This document shows positions 10,195 to 23,400 of a stretch of 64,000 nt of DNA, in pieces; position 1 is the stretch's first letter, and each line of letters begins with the position of its first letter. Source of the DNA: Eutrigla gurnardus. Taxonomy: Eukaryota; Chordata; Actinopteri; Perciformes; Triglidae. The position numbers were made by a program, and so were the translations under genes. Below the pieces are notes generated by a model. The model worked only from the letters and a program-made list of their open reading frames with translations. It was not told the DNA's origin and did not search any database. The stretch covers positions 8,343,819 to 8,407,818 of the forward strand of contig OY741281.1 in assembly GCA_963514095.1 (NCBI GenBank). Reading direction: 5' to 3'.

Positions 10195-10378
10195 AAGTAG
10201 ATGCTCCTTTCTTTCACTCTATTCTCACACAGTTTATTAGGACTTTTTATAGGACTTCTTATTTGTTTTATTTGTTTTAAATTTTTCTCCAATGCTTCTA
10301 AGGTTTTATGTAAAGCACTTTGAATTGCCTTGTTGTTGAAAGGTGCTGTATACAAATACAATTGCCTTGCCTATCAAG
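10195..10378 (+). mobile_element. 3' tail of a non-LTR retrotransposon (LINE/SINE type)
   Basis: Contains TTTTATGTAAAGCACTTTGA followed by GAAAGGTGCTGTATACAAAT and ATTGCCTTGCC, the conserved stem-loop-like 3' end shared by many fish LINEs and the SINEs that borrow their tails. No coding part remains. Confidence 0.6.
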
Positions 10379-10960
10379 CTGATAAAGCAATGTTCAGTAT
10401 ACTTTTCAAACTGTCAAAAAGAGCCCAGAACACACTGATTTCAATTTAAATAGTTGCAGAATGTTGACCTCACCGCCTCCCAATTATTCGCACGGTGTTC
10501 TTGCTCATTTGGTTCACGTTAGAGGTCATGCTGCTCCGAGATTTTGAACTCATGTAAAACTTTTAATAGCTAACTGCTGCCGGGGGCCGGCCTTCACAGG
10601 CTGTGATTGAACTGGAGCCGGGTGGGCGTGAGACACTCTGCTGAAGGTTACACAAGGCGGCGATGAGAGGGGAGTCCGCTGGGAGTGTAATTGGTGGGTT
10701 TTCTCGTTGAACACGTTTGATTAAAGGTGTGGAGGTGTCACGTAGATGTGAAACTCTCCGGCTAAAAGAAGAAAAAAAAGACAAACTGGACAGGTAATGA
10801 GTAAAAGTTTTATTAGCTTCTCTTTCGTGGCATGATTATGTTCCTGCGGGACATTTTGCAACGCTTCTCCTCACTCTTAATTATGCTTAAATAATCTCTA
10901 ATACATGAACAATATTACAATCTGTCTAACATCAACACTGTAGCAAAATATCTCACATTA
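10379..10960. other. Sequence outside the mirrored arm; GC-rich island, no assigned gene
   Basis: A GC-rich 230-bp patch (10563-10793) ends in GGACAG|GTAATG, resembling a splice donor on the plus strand; on the minus strand the same patch is open for about 65 codons after a TTTTAG acceptor. Neither frame was recognised. The rest is AT-rich. The mirrored counterpart, if any, would lie beyond the right end of the window. Confidence 0.3.
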
Positions 10961-10996
10961 AAAACACACAACCACACAAACAATTGCGATTCTAAG

Positions 10997-11022
10997 GCGG
11001 AGTGGGGGGGGGGGGGGGGGTA
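10997..11022 (+). repeat. Poly-G tract
   Basis: An uninterrupted run of about 18 G just downstream (gene-wise) of the left receptor's 3' end. The mirrored position near 63945 is a shorter, interrupted C run, so its length differs between arms. Such tracts are error-prone in sequencing. Confidence 0.8.
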
Positions 11023-11575
11023 AGCCGGGTCTCCCCATGAGAAGTGCCACTCTCCTAAAATACACTTGCAAAAATAATTTACATAAATAAATGTCATATT
11101 TTTTTATTAAGAGCGAATAGTAAAGTTTTGGTGAGTGCAACTTGTAAAATACTCGGTCAATGCTGCTCGGCAACTGAGATAGGCGCCGTGGTTATGCCTC
11201 TGGCGTTACCAATGTGTCGGGATGGCATGTCTACATACCCTCGTTACATGCATAGTGTCCCTTCAAAATAAACTTCCATCTGCAGAGGAAGTTGTCAATC
11301 CAACTGGTCTCTACTAAGTAGAGAAACATTGTCAACACACTGAAAATATGAGCAAAAAAGCCTCCAAATAATTCTAGGTTACTTATTAGATGCAAGTTAG
11401 AATCTTTAACACCGAGTCACAAGTGCAACAGTGAAATAATTACATTTTTCAGTCCTACTGTACACCTGCTAGTCTCTTACATTATTTCTGCATTCATGTC
11501 ATTCAGGCATCGAGTCACACTTTGCATGTTGTCTTCATGAAACAATCATAATCATCCTCGCTGAAGGTACTTCAG

Positions 11576-11986
11576 TCACAATTCTTCCAGCCTTCCCTCC
11601 CGCAAAGCATTCATTTCTGTGACTGTTTCTTTGGTTCCTCAAGCTGCAGGAGCTCACCATATTCAGATAATTATTGTGATCAAAAACAGATGCTTGACAC
11701 AGCCGTCACGCCTGGCCTTTTGACGACGGAGTTCGCCTGTGAATCTCATTGAGGACTGTGGTTTCTGGAGCAAACAATGGCAGAACAACAAACGGTCAAA
11801 TTGTATAAAGAGGAAATTATATCAGACAGATCAGACATTTTAAATTGCAACCTGTAAACATACCACTGTTGTTGGTGCCGTCGCTGATGACGGAGAAGCT
11901 TCGGGAGGCGGTCTGCACTGAAGTGGTTGCTTTGACAACAGACCTTGGCCTGTTTTTGTAGCACTGGGTAGCCATGCAACTCCAAT
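11576..11986 (-). CDS. adgrg2/adgrg4-like: Left receptor: cytoplasmic tail exons
   Basis: Exon 11986-11864 continues ENS|DWSCMATQCYKNRPRSVVK in phase and is followed by 11637-11576, which gives GTKETVTEMNALREGRLEEL and a TGA at 11578-11576. The acceptor for the last exon (CTTGAG|GAACC) was chosen because the AG six bases upstream (CTGCAG) would give an immediate TGA. Both exons lie beyond a 4-kb intron holding an L2 insertion and a TIR element. The right copy reads AGA instead of this TGA and extends by eight residues. Confidence 0.7.
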
Positions 11987-14900
11987 CTGCAGAAAAAGCG
12001 TTTAAGACCAACCATGTGTCTGTTTGTTAAATTAAAAATATGTTTTGTAATTTGTCAGAATGGTCATGTTCTCAAGGTAACATATTAACATCAGCATGAA
12101 AGCAGTTAATATTCATGAACGCTCCACTTATCTTTTTGCGTCTTGCTGGTGGGTAATCATTTTCTATATTATTTCACCCAGCTGTTCCTCTCTTTTCCCC
12201 CGTCCTCTGACGCTCACATTGCAACTCGCATCTCGGACTGTCTGGCTGACATCTCTGTCTGGACAACTGCACATCACCTCAAGCTTAACCTGAATAAAAC
12301 CGAACTCCTCTTCATCCCAGGGAAAGACTGCCCTCGCATGGACCTGTCGGTCACTGTTGAGGGCATCACAGTATTTCCTTCCTCAACTGCGAGGAACCTG
12401 GGTGTAATCCTCGATGACCAACTATCCTGCACCCCCAACATCACTGCTGTGGCCCGATCCTGCAGATTTGCCCTCTACAACATCCGCAGGATTCGGACCC
12501 TCCTCACAAAGGATGCAACGCAACTCTTGGTCCAAGCACTGGTCATCTCCCGCCTTGACTACTGCAACTCTCTCCTGGCCGGACTCCCGGCCTATGCGAT
12601 TAAACCATTGCAGCGTATCCAGAACGCTGCAGCACGCCTTATCTTCAATCTACCCAAATTCTCCCACGTGACCCCCCTCCTCCGTGACCTCCACTGGCTC
12701 CCTGTTGCAGCACGCATCCAATTCAAGACGATGACACTGGCCTTCAGGGCCATCAATGGAACGGCACCTGCCTACCTTCAAACACTGGTCAAACCTCATG
12801 CCCCGAAGCGAGCACTCCGCTCCTCTACTTCAGCTGGCAGGCTGGTACCACCATCGCTGAAATCAAACAAATGTAGCTCAGCAAAGTCCAGACTCTTCTC
12901 TGTTCTGGCGCCTCAGTGGTGGAACGAACTCCCGACCAATGTCAGGACAGCAGAGTCATTTGCCATCTTCCGAAAAAGGCTCAAGACTCACCTGTTCAGA
13001 CTTCACCTCGACTCTACATAGCATGACCCACTAACACCCTCCCTCGACCCCCCCCCCCGCAAAAAAAAAAAAAAAAAAAAAAAAACTCGGATCGTAGCAC
13101 TGTTACTCTTGAAGTACTACTTTACTCAGATGAGGACCTAACACTTGTTCTATTTTTAGCTCTTACTGCATCGGCAATGATACGTCGTGGTTTCTTTGTT
13201 TCCTTCTTTTGACAAATGTACTTATTGTAAGTCGCTTTGGACAAAAGCGTCTGCTAAATGACCTAAATGTAAATGTAAATTATGAAAATACATTTCCAAT
13301 AATGCGAAGGATTCAGTGACCTAAGCTGCAGGCTACGATTTAAGCCCCATTTATTTAGCCTGTATTAATCAACATTTTTGCAAATTGGGACCATTATAAT
13401 GTCAGACCGGATTAGCCGTTCTTGCTTGCAATGTACCCATGGATGTACAGACAATTATTACTGGATTGCTTTGACACTCTAGAAAACTAAAATATCAAGA
13501 TTATCAGGCAAGTTCTGCATGTAAAATTAACGTCTTTATTCTTATTTATCTATAGATGTTCTTTCTAAATTGACATCGGAGATAATGATATCCGTGGAAA
13601 GTGTAAGTTAACACTACAAGGAATGCTATTTCTGACACAAATTTGGGCAATCAATGCAGCATCTTGTCTCATGTCTGCCCCTTGTCAAAGTTAGGAAACC
13701 CTTCCTGTCCAATCAGATTACACTGAAAAAAGTGTAACATGCAGTTGTTCATTCAAACTAATAACTGCCATTTAAAACAGGATAACATTTTTGATTTCAT
13801 TGTGAAATATACGTCTAAAGGACCCAAAACAACGTTTTTGATTTCTCCCAAAACATTTTTTTTTTTCGTCATGACCGGCAGGTAATATTTTAGGTTTGAG
13901 TCGAATATGAATTGCACACTGCATAGTCAGAGCAGTGAAGTCCCTTATCTCTCGGCATGCTGACCAGATGCACCGTTTGACGTGGATATCGTTTACGTCC
14001 TGGGTAGATTTCGTCCAAAAATAAACATAAGTAGCAAAGCAGTTGCTGATAATGAAAGTTTTAGTATTTTGTGTGTGTGCAAAGAACAGCCCAATTTAAG
14101 CTGGCTAGCTAGCTTTGGTGGTGGCTAGCTAGCATTTACCAGTAATGCTATGACCATAAATAATACATTTATTTGTGACGCGCTTTTACAAGTATCAGGA
14201 CCGTGAAAGAAAGGAAATATAGTCCGAGTGAAGCGCTGGAGACGTGAGCCGGTAACAACGGGAGCCTCTAGCGTTTTGTTAAACTGAGCAGGAGAGCCAT
14301 TGTGGTGACCTGGTCAGCGGTGTATGCTAACCGCTACCCGAAGTTAGCATCGAGCTAGCTTACACTCGTACTGTATTTTATTTATTTTTTTAAGCAGTGC
14401 TGCTGTTACGGGATACATGCTAGCACTTGCTAATATCCGGGACAGCTAATTGGGCTAGTAGCCCTCCTACTCTGCGGCTGAGCTGTTATTTGCTGGAGAG
14501 AAAACACCGGCTATCTCGCTCTCCGCCCAGAAAGGTTTACTTCTTGGTTCTGTATTATATGGTCTTCACAGAGTAGTAATTGTTTATTTTATTTTATTTT
14601 GTATGCTTTCAGATCCACAAGGCTGCTCTCTTCAGTTCCCTGGCTGCAGCCTGTATCTTCATCCAACCTGCAGGTAATATATTGCATCTACACTGCACAT
14701 CACCTTTTTAATCATTGCACAAATCACCCTGAATATTAGACCCTCACTAATTTATACATTTTCTTAGCAGCAAATGGACTACTGTATTTTTTTATCTCTG
14801 TTGATTGAGCCAACACAAATCAGTATCACCTGTAAGGGAATTCACTATTTCTTCCTTTGTTTTCTCAGTTATCGGATGTGGAAATGCAAAGACTGCCATC

Positions 14901-17344
14901 CCCATCCATGCATCCATGCAAATTGTCCCTGTTCGTCCAAGACATGGGATGATTGACAAACATCTGACTAGGAATCATCCTTCTCAGGACTCCACTCAAA
15001 AGGTCTCTTCAATCAAGTGCTACATTTGTGAAAACAATCCGTTTTCAACAGAGTAGGATTTTTTTCTAATAATGGTAAAGTTAATGAGATTAACTTTTAT
15101 TAAGAAGTTCCAGATAAAAGAAGCTCCTTCTCCTGTTCTTTGATGAAACACTCCAGAGTAAAATAGCAAGAAACCACCAGGACCTTCTGATTCTGGATTC
15201 TTCTCCCCTGTCCACCTCTGTGTTGATATGTTGCATATGGTTCATATGTTAAATATTAATAAATACATTTAATGTAATCTGTTGGCCAAGTGTCTTTTTT
15301 ATAGAGTTTATAAGGTGGGAAACAAATTATTTTTGAAGTCAAATAAAATGTGAAAAATATAGTTTGGATATATGTAAATTAATTAGTTCATTCAGTTAAA
15401 AGTGAATACATTAGGTTGGTTCAATTTCAATTTATTAGTTTGGTTCAATTACTAAAATGCTAAGAAAATAATTTGGATCAAGGAAAATAATTAAGGTTGA
15501 GTCAAATGCAGTATTATTGTTAACATCAAACTAAAATAATCAGTTCATAAGAAGTTACTCAATTTAGATTCTGTGAAGTCAAATATATTAGATGTGATAT
15601 CTGGACATCATTTCTTTTTAGTTTGAGCAGGGTTATAATTTTTTCAGTGTAGGACAGGTGTAAAAAAAGAGGTGTCTACCTGAGTTCTCAGCCAATCGCA
15701 GCTTCCCGCAGCACAGATTAGTTCTCCACTGCCTGCGGACACTCTCCTTCACAGCACAGTGGAAAATAAAGACGAGGAATCCTGCACAGGATGAATGACA
15801 TGGTAAAAAAAAGTATAGCTTTTGGGATATATTTGCATATTATGGGCTAATATGGATAAACCCATAGCCTATCAGTTTTAACACGTCATGTTTTTACAAT
15901 GTGGACTTAAACCTGGTATAGCATACAAGGCTCACCTTGCAAAGAGTTGAATATGGTGAAAAGGTAAACAAAGGGGAAGTAGAGGGGTCCCCAGGCAAAC
16001 AGGGCGAACCCCCAGGTGAAGCCCAGCAGGATGATGAGGCCAGTAATGCTGCGTAGATCCGTCATTAGTCCCCTGTTGGGAGGCTGGTTCTGGGGGTTCT
16101 GCTTCTTGATCCGGGACAGCTGGATCATGACGACGATGAAGACCAGCAGACAGAGAGCGAAGATCAGGAGGAAGTAGGCCACCACGCCCACGTAGAAGGC
16201 GATGTTATTACGCAGCCAACAGCTACAGGGGGGAACAATAAACACGGAGAATAGTTGAAAATACATAACGTTTTCATAGTGGATTTTGTTTGAATGCTTT
16301 GGCACCAAGCATAGTAAAGCTGATTGTTTGCCTCTCTCGCCCCCCAGTGGTCAAATGTATTTATTACAGGAATGATGAGGAGGGGGGAAAAAGAGGTCCA
16401 GATTAATTCTTGCATTTTTCAATTTCAATACATTAATGATAAGTTGATCTGTTGGAAAAAAACGTACTCCACCTCCTTCTAGGGCTCCGACTTCCATTTA
16501 AAACTAAGTCATTACTAACAATCATTCATGTATGTCAGAGGGAATGTCTTGTAGCTGATTAGAAAAATAAACAATCAAATAATGAACAAAAGAAAAAAAA
16601 TCCAAACCCATTAAAACACAAATCTGTGTTTACAAAAGGCTATTAATATGTAGGCAAAACTTACAAGTCATCTGAAGTGCCATCTGTGTATTTTCCATAT
16701 GTGACCAGACCATAGTTGTCACTGTCCACTGATATTATAACAATCACCACGAGAAGAGGAATGCCTGCAAAGATCAGGATGTTAAATCAGCAGAAGCATC
16801 TTAATACATCCGATAAAAACTCTATATTTAATAACTTTTCGACATTTAGAAGCTGAACTTTACCCACCCCAGCCTATCAGTGAGAACTTGAGCATGTATC
16901 TGCTGAGGTAGGGCGTGAACACCCGGACGATGCTCAGGTACATGTGCAGGGCCTCAAGCCCCGCCCAGGTGAATGATGTCAGCAGGAAGTAGTGCAGGAA
17001 GAAAGCGGTGCTGATGCACAGCCCGGTCGCTGGGTGGAGCGCCAGCCAGCCGTCCAGCAAGAAGACCAGGTTGAGGAGGAGGAGGGACAGGCAGAGCTGG
17101 ACCAGGATCTTGGCAGGGATATCCCGCAGAAGTTTTCTGCATAGAAAGAGTTTGTTAGGATGTGGATTTGACATAAAACTCAAATTTAAGTAGTCTTGGT
17201 AAAGATTTAAAATCCTTACTCAAATGAAATATAGGTCAATAAGGTGAGAGCGAGGAAAATGGCAGAGATTCCGCAGCCGACATAGGTGATGAAAGTAAGA
17301 ATTTGTGCTTGCTGGCGGTCAATCATTCCCTCTCTGGATATATC

Positions 17345-17415
<71 letters not shown>

Positions 17416-20400
17416 TAAACAGAGAATACAGATCATACAGCATGCTGCACCATTTCTCACGTTAACCATGTAAAAGATAGATCATCTCTGTTGCCAGGCA
17501 TTTCAGATGTTCATTTAATTCCCTCTGTAGGCTACATGTTGTGATTGGCAGCAAGTTATTGGCACGAACCATCAGAATTGCAAAAGACGTGAGATGGTTG
17601 CAGCTGCAGGTGGTTTCTTCCGGTGTGGCGTTGACAAGAAAGCAGCCGGCAGACCTCCAGCCTCCTCCAGCACCTGAACAAGAGAAGCACAACAAAAAGA
17701 CAAATTAATGCCTGGAGAAAATTAATCAACTAACCCAATTTGATTTGACATGCATGCACTTACCATTCTGAGTGAAGTCCCAAAATGCGCAGGAGGCCGT
17801 GTAGTTTTTCTGTGAAAGTATTAGAAGAAAAAAAACATCACGGAGGTTGAGTGATCTTTCAACACTGATTTTCAAATATTTATTTGAGTTTATTTGGGGT
17901 AATTTAACAAAACCTTATATTTTGGTTCGAGGGAAACATATTTTCTACCAGATTTCGGTTGCAGTTTTAAAAATGTGGTTAACTCTGTGAATTGAAAATC
18001 TATAACGCAACAAAACGACTTGTTTAGGTTTTGTAAAAAAAAAGTGGTTTGGCTTCTTCCATGGACGTTGATCATTCATGTATTTGTCGAAAACAAACAT
18101 AATCCAGGAGAAAATAAACACACCTTGAAATGTAATTGACAATGCAATTTCTTTGTCTGGGAACCCAACTTTAAGGCGACCAGGCTGGGCGTTTGATTTA
18201 TCCGTGAATCTTTTCTGGATGAATGGGAAAAATAATGATTTTTATGTGTGTACACCCACATGAATGAGCTTGACGTTTCGGATGGTAAACTCAATGTTCT
18301 CTGTCAGGTTGCTTATTGACAGATTGGCCACACTGGCAGCCAGCACTGGACTGACAAGGGTCTGGTTACCTAATGCTGCATCCTGCAAAGAAAAAGAAAA
18401 AGACAAACAGGTCACAGCTGTTTCTTTTTCTACTGAACCATACTTGGCTTAAAATGAAAAACAAATAAATAACATTTGAAAAATGCTTCTTATGAATCAC
18501 TAAATGCATCAATACATCTGTAAACAATCTGTTAGATGACAATGAGACGATGCTAAAGTACCTGGAACAGGTCTGACTTTGCGTAGTAGCTGAACTGGAC
18601 CCTGTTTGCCTGCTTCTGCTGATCAAGACTGAGCCCCATGGTGAGGGAGGCGGGCAAGATCACAGATCCCAGAGAAGACCCTGACCTCTTGACCCGGGAT
18701 CTACTGAGGGCATGGATCTGGACACAGAATAAGGTAAATGATTATTGAAAAAGTTTGGCACTTCCTGTTTTTGTAAGGTCTTTAAAGGTCACTTTATATC
18801 ACAGTGGTTGCATTTGAAAACATTGCGGCCCATGCCAGAACCTCAACAACAAATTCTCTCCAATCACTGGCATGTAGTATAATATAATAACTATTCTGTT
18901 TTTGACTGTTCTTGAATGAGGCCCCTTGTGTCTCATGGAATGCAGTGAGACCAGATGGCTGAAATAAATCACACCTACCTGGATATTATTGGTGTTGAAT
19001 ATGTCAACGTATGTTACAGGAAAGTTGGTCCCATCGACCTCCTTAACTGCCAGAACCAGCGAGCCCGAAGAGAGGAGCTCTTTGTCACCAGTGACGACCA
19101 GCTTGAGACCCAGATCCTCCACCAGGTGAATAAGCCTGAACACAGCACAGAAGAAAAAGCAATTTAGAAAAATCGAATGTATGGAAATGTGTGTGTCCAT
19201 GTTTGTGAGGGTTGTGTGGGTTGTACCTGTTAGCAGATGCAGATAGAGCCTGTGAATCGCCCTCCATCAGGTTGCTGATGACATTGACGGCCTTTTGTCC
19301 CATTGCCTGAGAGACAGTTGGGCCATCCAGAAGCTTCTCTAAGACCCCCACCACCTTTGCCACCTGCAACATTCATCAAGCCATAAAGTTTACTTCCACA
19401 AAAGTCATTGTTTTATGCTGACATTGTTTTTTTCTCTCTACTAGATAGCAGCTTCACCTGAGAGGAGTTAAGCTGAGACACATCCTTTGTTTGATTCAGG
19501 AGCTGGTTTGCTTGTTCCTCCTGGGCTTCTTGTTTCGTAGTCATCTCTGAGGTGGTTGTGGAGGAAGTTCCTGTACCTTGGCATGCAGTACAACAGGTTC
19601 TCAAGTCATACAAATCAATTATTCATATATGATGTGTGTGACTGGTCAAAAAACCTGCCCAATTTGACATTTACATCTGCAGCACACCTTTCTAGCCACA
19701 TGAGAGAGCCTGAATGTTCTTATTGTTCTGATAAATATAGTCTACTTATAACATTGAATCTTATGTGAAAGTGGAGTTCTAATTGTTTAACTGATGAGAG
19801 GAAAAAAAACAATATACCAGGTTTTGTTGCGGATGTGTTGGTGAGCGTTGTGGTTTGGAGAGTTTCTGTCGAAGCAGTCAAGGAAACGAGAGGCGTAGTT
19901 GTATTAGCGATGGTTGGGGTTGAAGCTTCAAGGGACGTATTCGCTGCTGTAGTTGTCGTATTCACTCCAGGTACTCTGGTTGTCAGGTGGGTGGTGAAAC
20001 TGCTCGCAGTTAAAGGTGTAACTGCAGTATCATTGTACTCTGCTGTGTGATTGGTTGAAGGTGTAACTGCAGTTTCATTGTACTCTGCTGTGTGATTGGT
20101 TGAAGGTGTAACTGCAGTTTCATTGTACTTGGTTGTGTGATTGGTTGAAGGTGTAAATGCAGTTTCATTGTACTCTACTGTGTGATTGGTTGAAGGCGTA
20201 ACTGCAGTTTCATTGTACTTGGTTGTGTGATTGGTTGAAGGTGTAACTGCAGTATCATTGTACTCTGCTGTGTGATTGGTTGAAGGTGTAACTGCAGTTT
20301 CATTGTACTCTGCTGTGTGATTGGTTGAAGGTGTAACTGCAGTTTCATTGTACTCTGCTGTGTGATTGGTTGAAGGTGTAACTGCTGAATCATTGTACCC

Positions 20401-23400
20401 TGCTGTGTGATTGGATGAAGGTGTAACTGCAGTACCATTGTACTTGGTTGTGTGATTGGTTGAAGGTGTAACTGCAGTACCATTGTACTCTGCTGTGTGA
20501 TTGGTTGAAGGTGTAACTGCAGTTTCATTGTACTCTGCTGTGTGATTGGTTGAAGGTGTAACTGCAGTTTCATTGTACTCTGCTGTGTGATTGGTTGAAG
20601 GTGTAACTGCCGTTTCATTGTACTCGGTTGTGCGATTGGTTGAAGGTGTAAAGGCCGTTTCATTGTACTCTGCTGTGTGATTGGTTGAAGGTGTAACTGC
20701 AGTACCATTGTACTTGGTTGTGTGATTGGTTGAAGGTGTAACTGCAGTATCATTGTACTCTGCTGTGTGATTGGTTGAAGGTGTAACTGCCGTTTCAATG
20801 TACTCGGTTGTGTGATTGGTTGAAGGTGTAAAGGCCGTTTCATTGTACTCTGCTGTGTGATTGGTTGAAGGTGTAACTGCAGTACCATTGTACTTGGTTG
20901 TGTGATTGGTTGAAGGTGTAAAGGCTGTTTCATCGTACTCTGCTGTGTGATTGGTTGAAGGTGTAACTGCTGAATCATTGTACCCTGCTGTGTGATTGGA
21001 TGAAGGTGTAACTGCAGTACCATTGTACTTGGTTGTGTGATTGGTTGAAGGTGTAACTGCAGTACCATTGTACTCTGCTGTGTGATTGGTTGAAGGTGTA
21101 ACTGCAGTACCATTGTACTTGGTTGTGTGATTGGTTGAAGGTGTAACTGCAGTATCATTGTACTCTGCTGTGTGATTGGTTGAAGGTGTAACTGCAGTTT
21201 CATTGTACTCTGCTGTGTGATTGGTTGAAGGTGTAACTGCAGTTTCATTGTACTTGGTTGTGTGATTGGTTGAAGGTGTAAATGCAGTTTCATTGTACTC
21301 TACTGTGTGATTGGTTGAAGGCGTAACTGCAGTTTCATTGTACTTGGTTGTGTGATTGGTTGAAGGTGTAACTGCAGTATCATTGTACTCTGCTGTGTGA
21401 TTGGTTGAAGGTGTAACTGCAGTTTCATTGTACTCTGCTGTGTGATTAGTTGAAGGTGTAACTGCTGAATCATTGTACCCTGCTGTGTGATTGGTTGAAG
21501 GTGTAACTGCAGTTTCATTGTACTCTGCTGTGTGATTGGTTGAAGGTGTAACTGCAGTTTCATTGTACTCTGCTGTGTGATTGGTTGAAGGTGTAACTGC
21601 TGAATCATTGTACCCTGCTGTGTGATTGGATGAAGGTGTAACTGCAGTTTCATTGTACTCTGCTGTGTGATTGGTTGAAGGTGTAACTGCTGAATCATTG
21701 TACCCTGCTGTGTGATTGGATGAAGGTGTAACTGCAGTACCATTGTACTTGGTTGTGTGATTGGTTGAAGGTGTAACTGCAGTACCATTGTACTCTGCTG
21801 TGTGATTGGTTGAAGGTGTAACTGCAGTTTCATCGTACTCTGCTGTGTGATTGGTTGAAGGTCTATCTGCAGTTTCATTGTACTTGGTTGTGTGATTGGT
21901 TGAAGGTGTAAATGCAGTTTCATTGTACTCTACTGTGTGATTGGTTGAAGGCGTAACTGCAGTTTCATTGTACTTGGTTGTGTGATTGGTTGAAGGTGTA
22001 ACTGCAGTTTCATTGTACTCTGCTGTGTGATTGGTTGAAGGTGTAACTGCTGAATCATTGTACCCTGCTGTGTGATTGGATGAAGGTGTAACTGCAGTAC
22101 CATTGTACTTGGTTGTGTGATTGGTTGAAGGTGTAACTGCAGTACCATTGTACTCTGCTGTGTGATTGGTTGAAGGTGTAACTGCAGTACCATTGAACTT
22201 GGTTGTGTGATTGGTTGAAGGTGTAACTGCAGTATCATTGTACTCTGCTGTGTGATTGGTTGAAGGTGTAACTGCCGTTTCATTGTACTCGGTTGTGCGA
22301 TTGGTTGAAGGTGTAAAGGCCGTTTCATTGTACTCTGCTGTGTGATTGGTTGAAGGTGTAACTGCAGTACCATTGTACTTGGTTGTGTGATTGGTTGAAG
22401 GTGTAACTGCAGTATCATTGTACTCTGCTGTGTGATTGGTTGAAGGTGTAACTGCCGTTTCATTGTACTCTGCTGTGTGATTGGTTGAAGGTGTAAAGGC
22501 CGTTTCATTGTACTCTGCTGTGTGATTGGTTGAAGGTGTAACTGCAGTACCATTGTACTTGGTTGTGTGATTGGTTGAAGGTGTAAAGGCTGTTTCATCG
22601 TACTCTGCTGTGTGATTGGTTGAAGGTGTAACTGCTGAATCATTGTACCCTGCTGTGTGATTGGATGAAGGTGTAACTGCAGTACCATTGTACTTGGTTG
22701 TGTGATTGGTTGAAGGTGTAACTGCAGTACCATTGTACTCTGCTGTGTGATTGGTTGAAGGTGTAACTGCAGTACCATTGTACTTGGTTGTGTGATTGGT
22801 TGAAGGTGTAACTGCAGTACCATTGTACTTGGTTGTGTGATTGGTTGAAGGTGTAACTGCAGTACCATTGTACTCTGCTGTGTGATTGGTTGAAGGTGTA
22901 ACTGCAGTACCATTGTACTTGGTTGTGTGATTGGTTGAAGGTGTAACTGCAGTACCATTGTACTCTGCTGTGTGATTGGTTGAAGGTGTAACTGCAGTAC
23001 CATTGTACTTGGTTGTGTGATTGGTTGAAGGTGTAACTGCAGTACCATTGTACTTGGTTGTGTGATTGGTTGAAGGTGTAACTGCAGTACCATTGTACTC
23101 TGCTGTGTGATTGGTTGAAGGTGTAACTGCAGTACCATTGTACTTGGTTGTGTGATTGGTTGAAGGTGTAACTGCAGTATCATTGTACTCTGCTGTGTGA
23201 TTGGTTGAAGGTGTAACTGCCGTTTCATTGAACTCGGTTGTGCGATTGGTTGAAGGTGTAAAGGCCGTTTCATTGTACTCTGCTGTGTGATTGGTTGAAG
23301 GTGTAACTGCAGTACCATTGTACTTGGTTGTGTGATTGGTTGAAGGTGTAACTGCAGTATCATTGTACTCTGCTGTGTGATTGGTTGAAGGTGTAACTGC

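Noticed and set aside
16860..17193. Extra frames on both strands over the TM2-TM3 exon
   Set aside because: Shadows of the high-GC receptor exon; only the frame giving transmembrane helices fits the splice phases.
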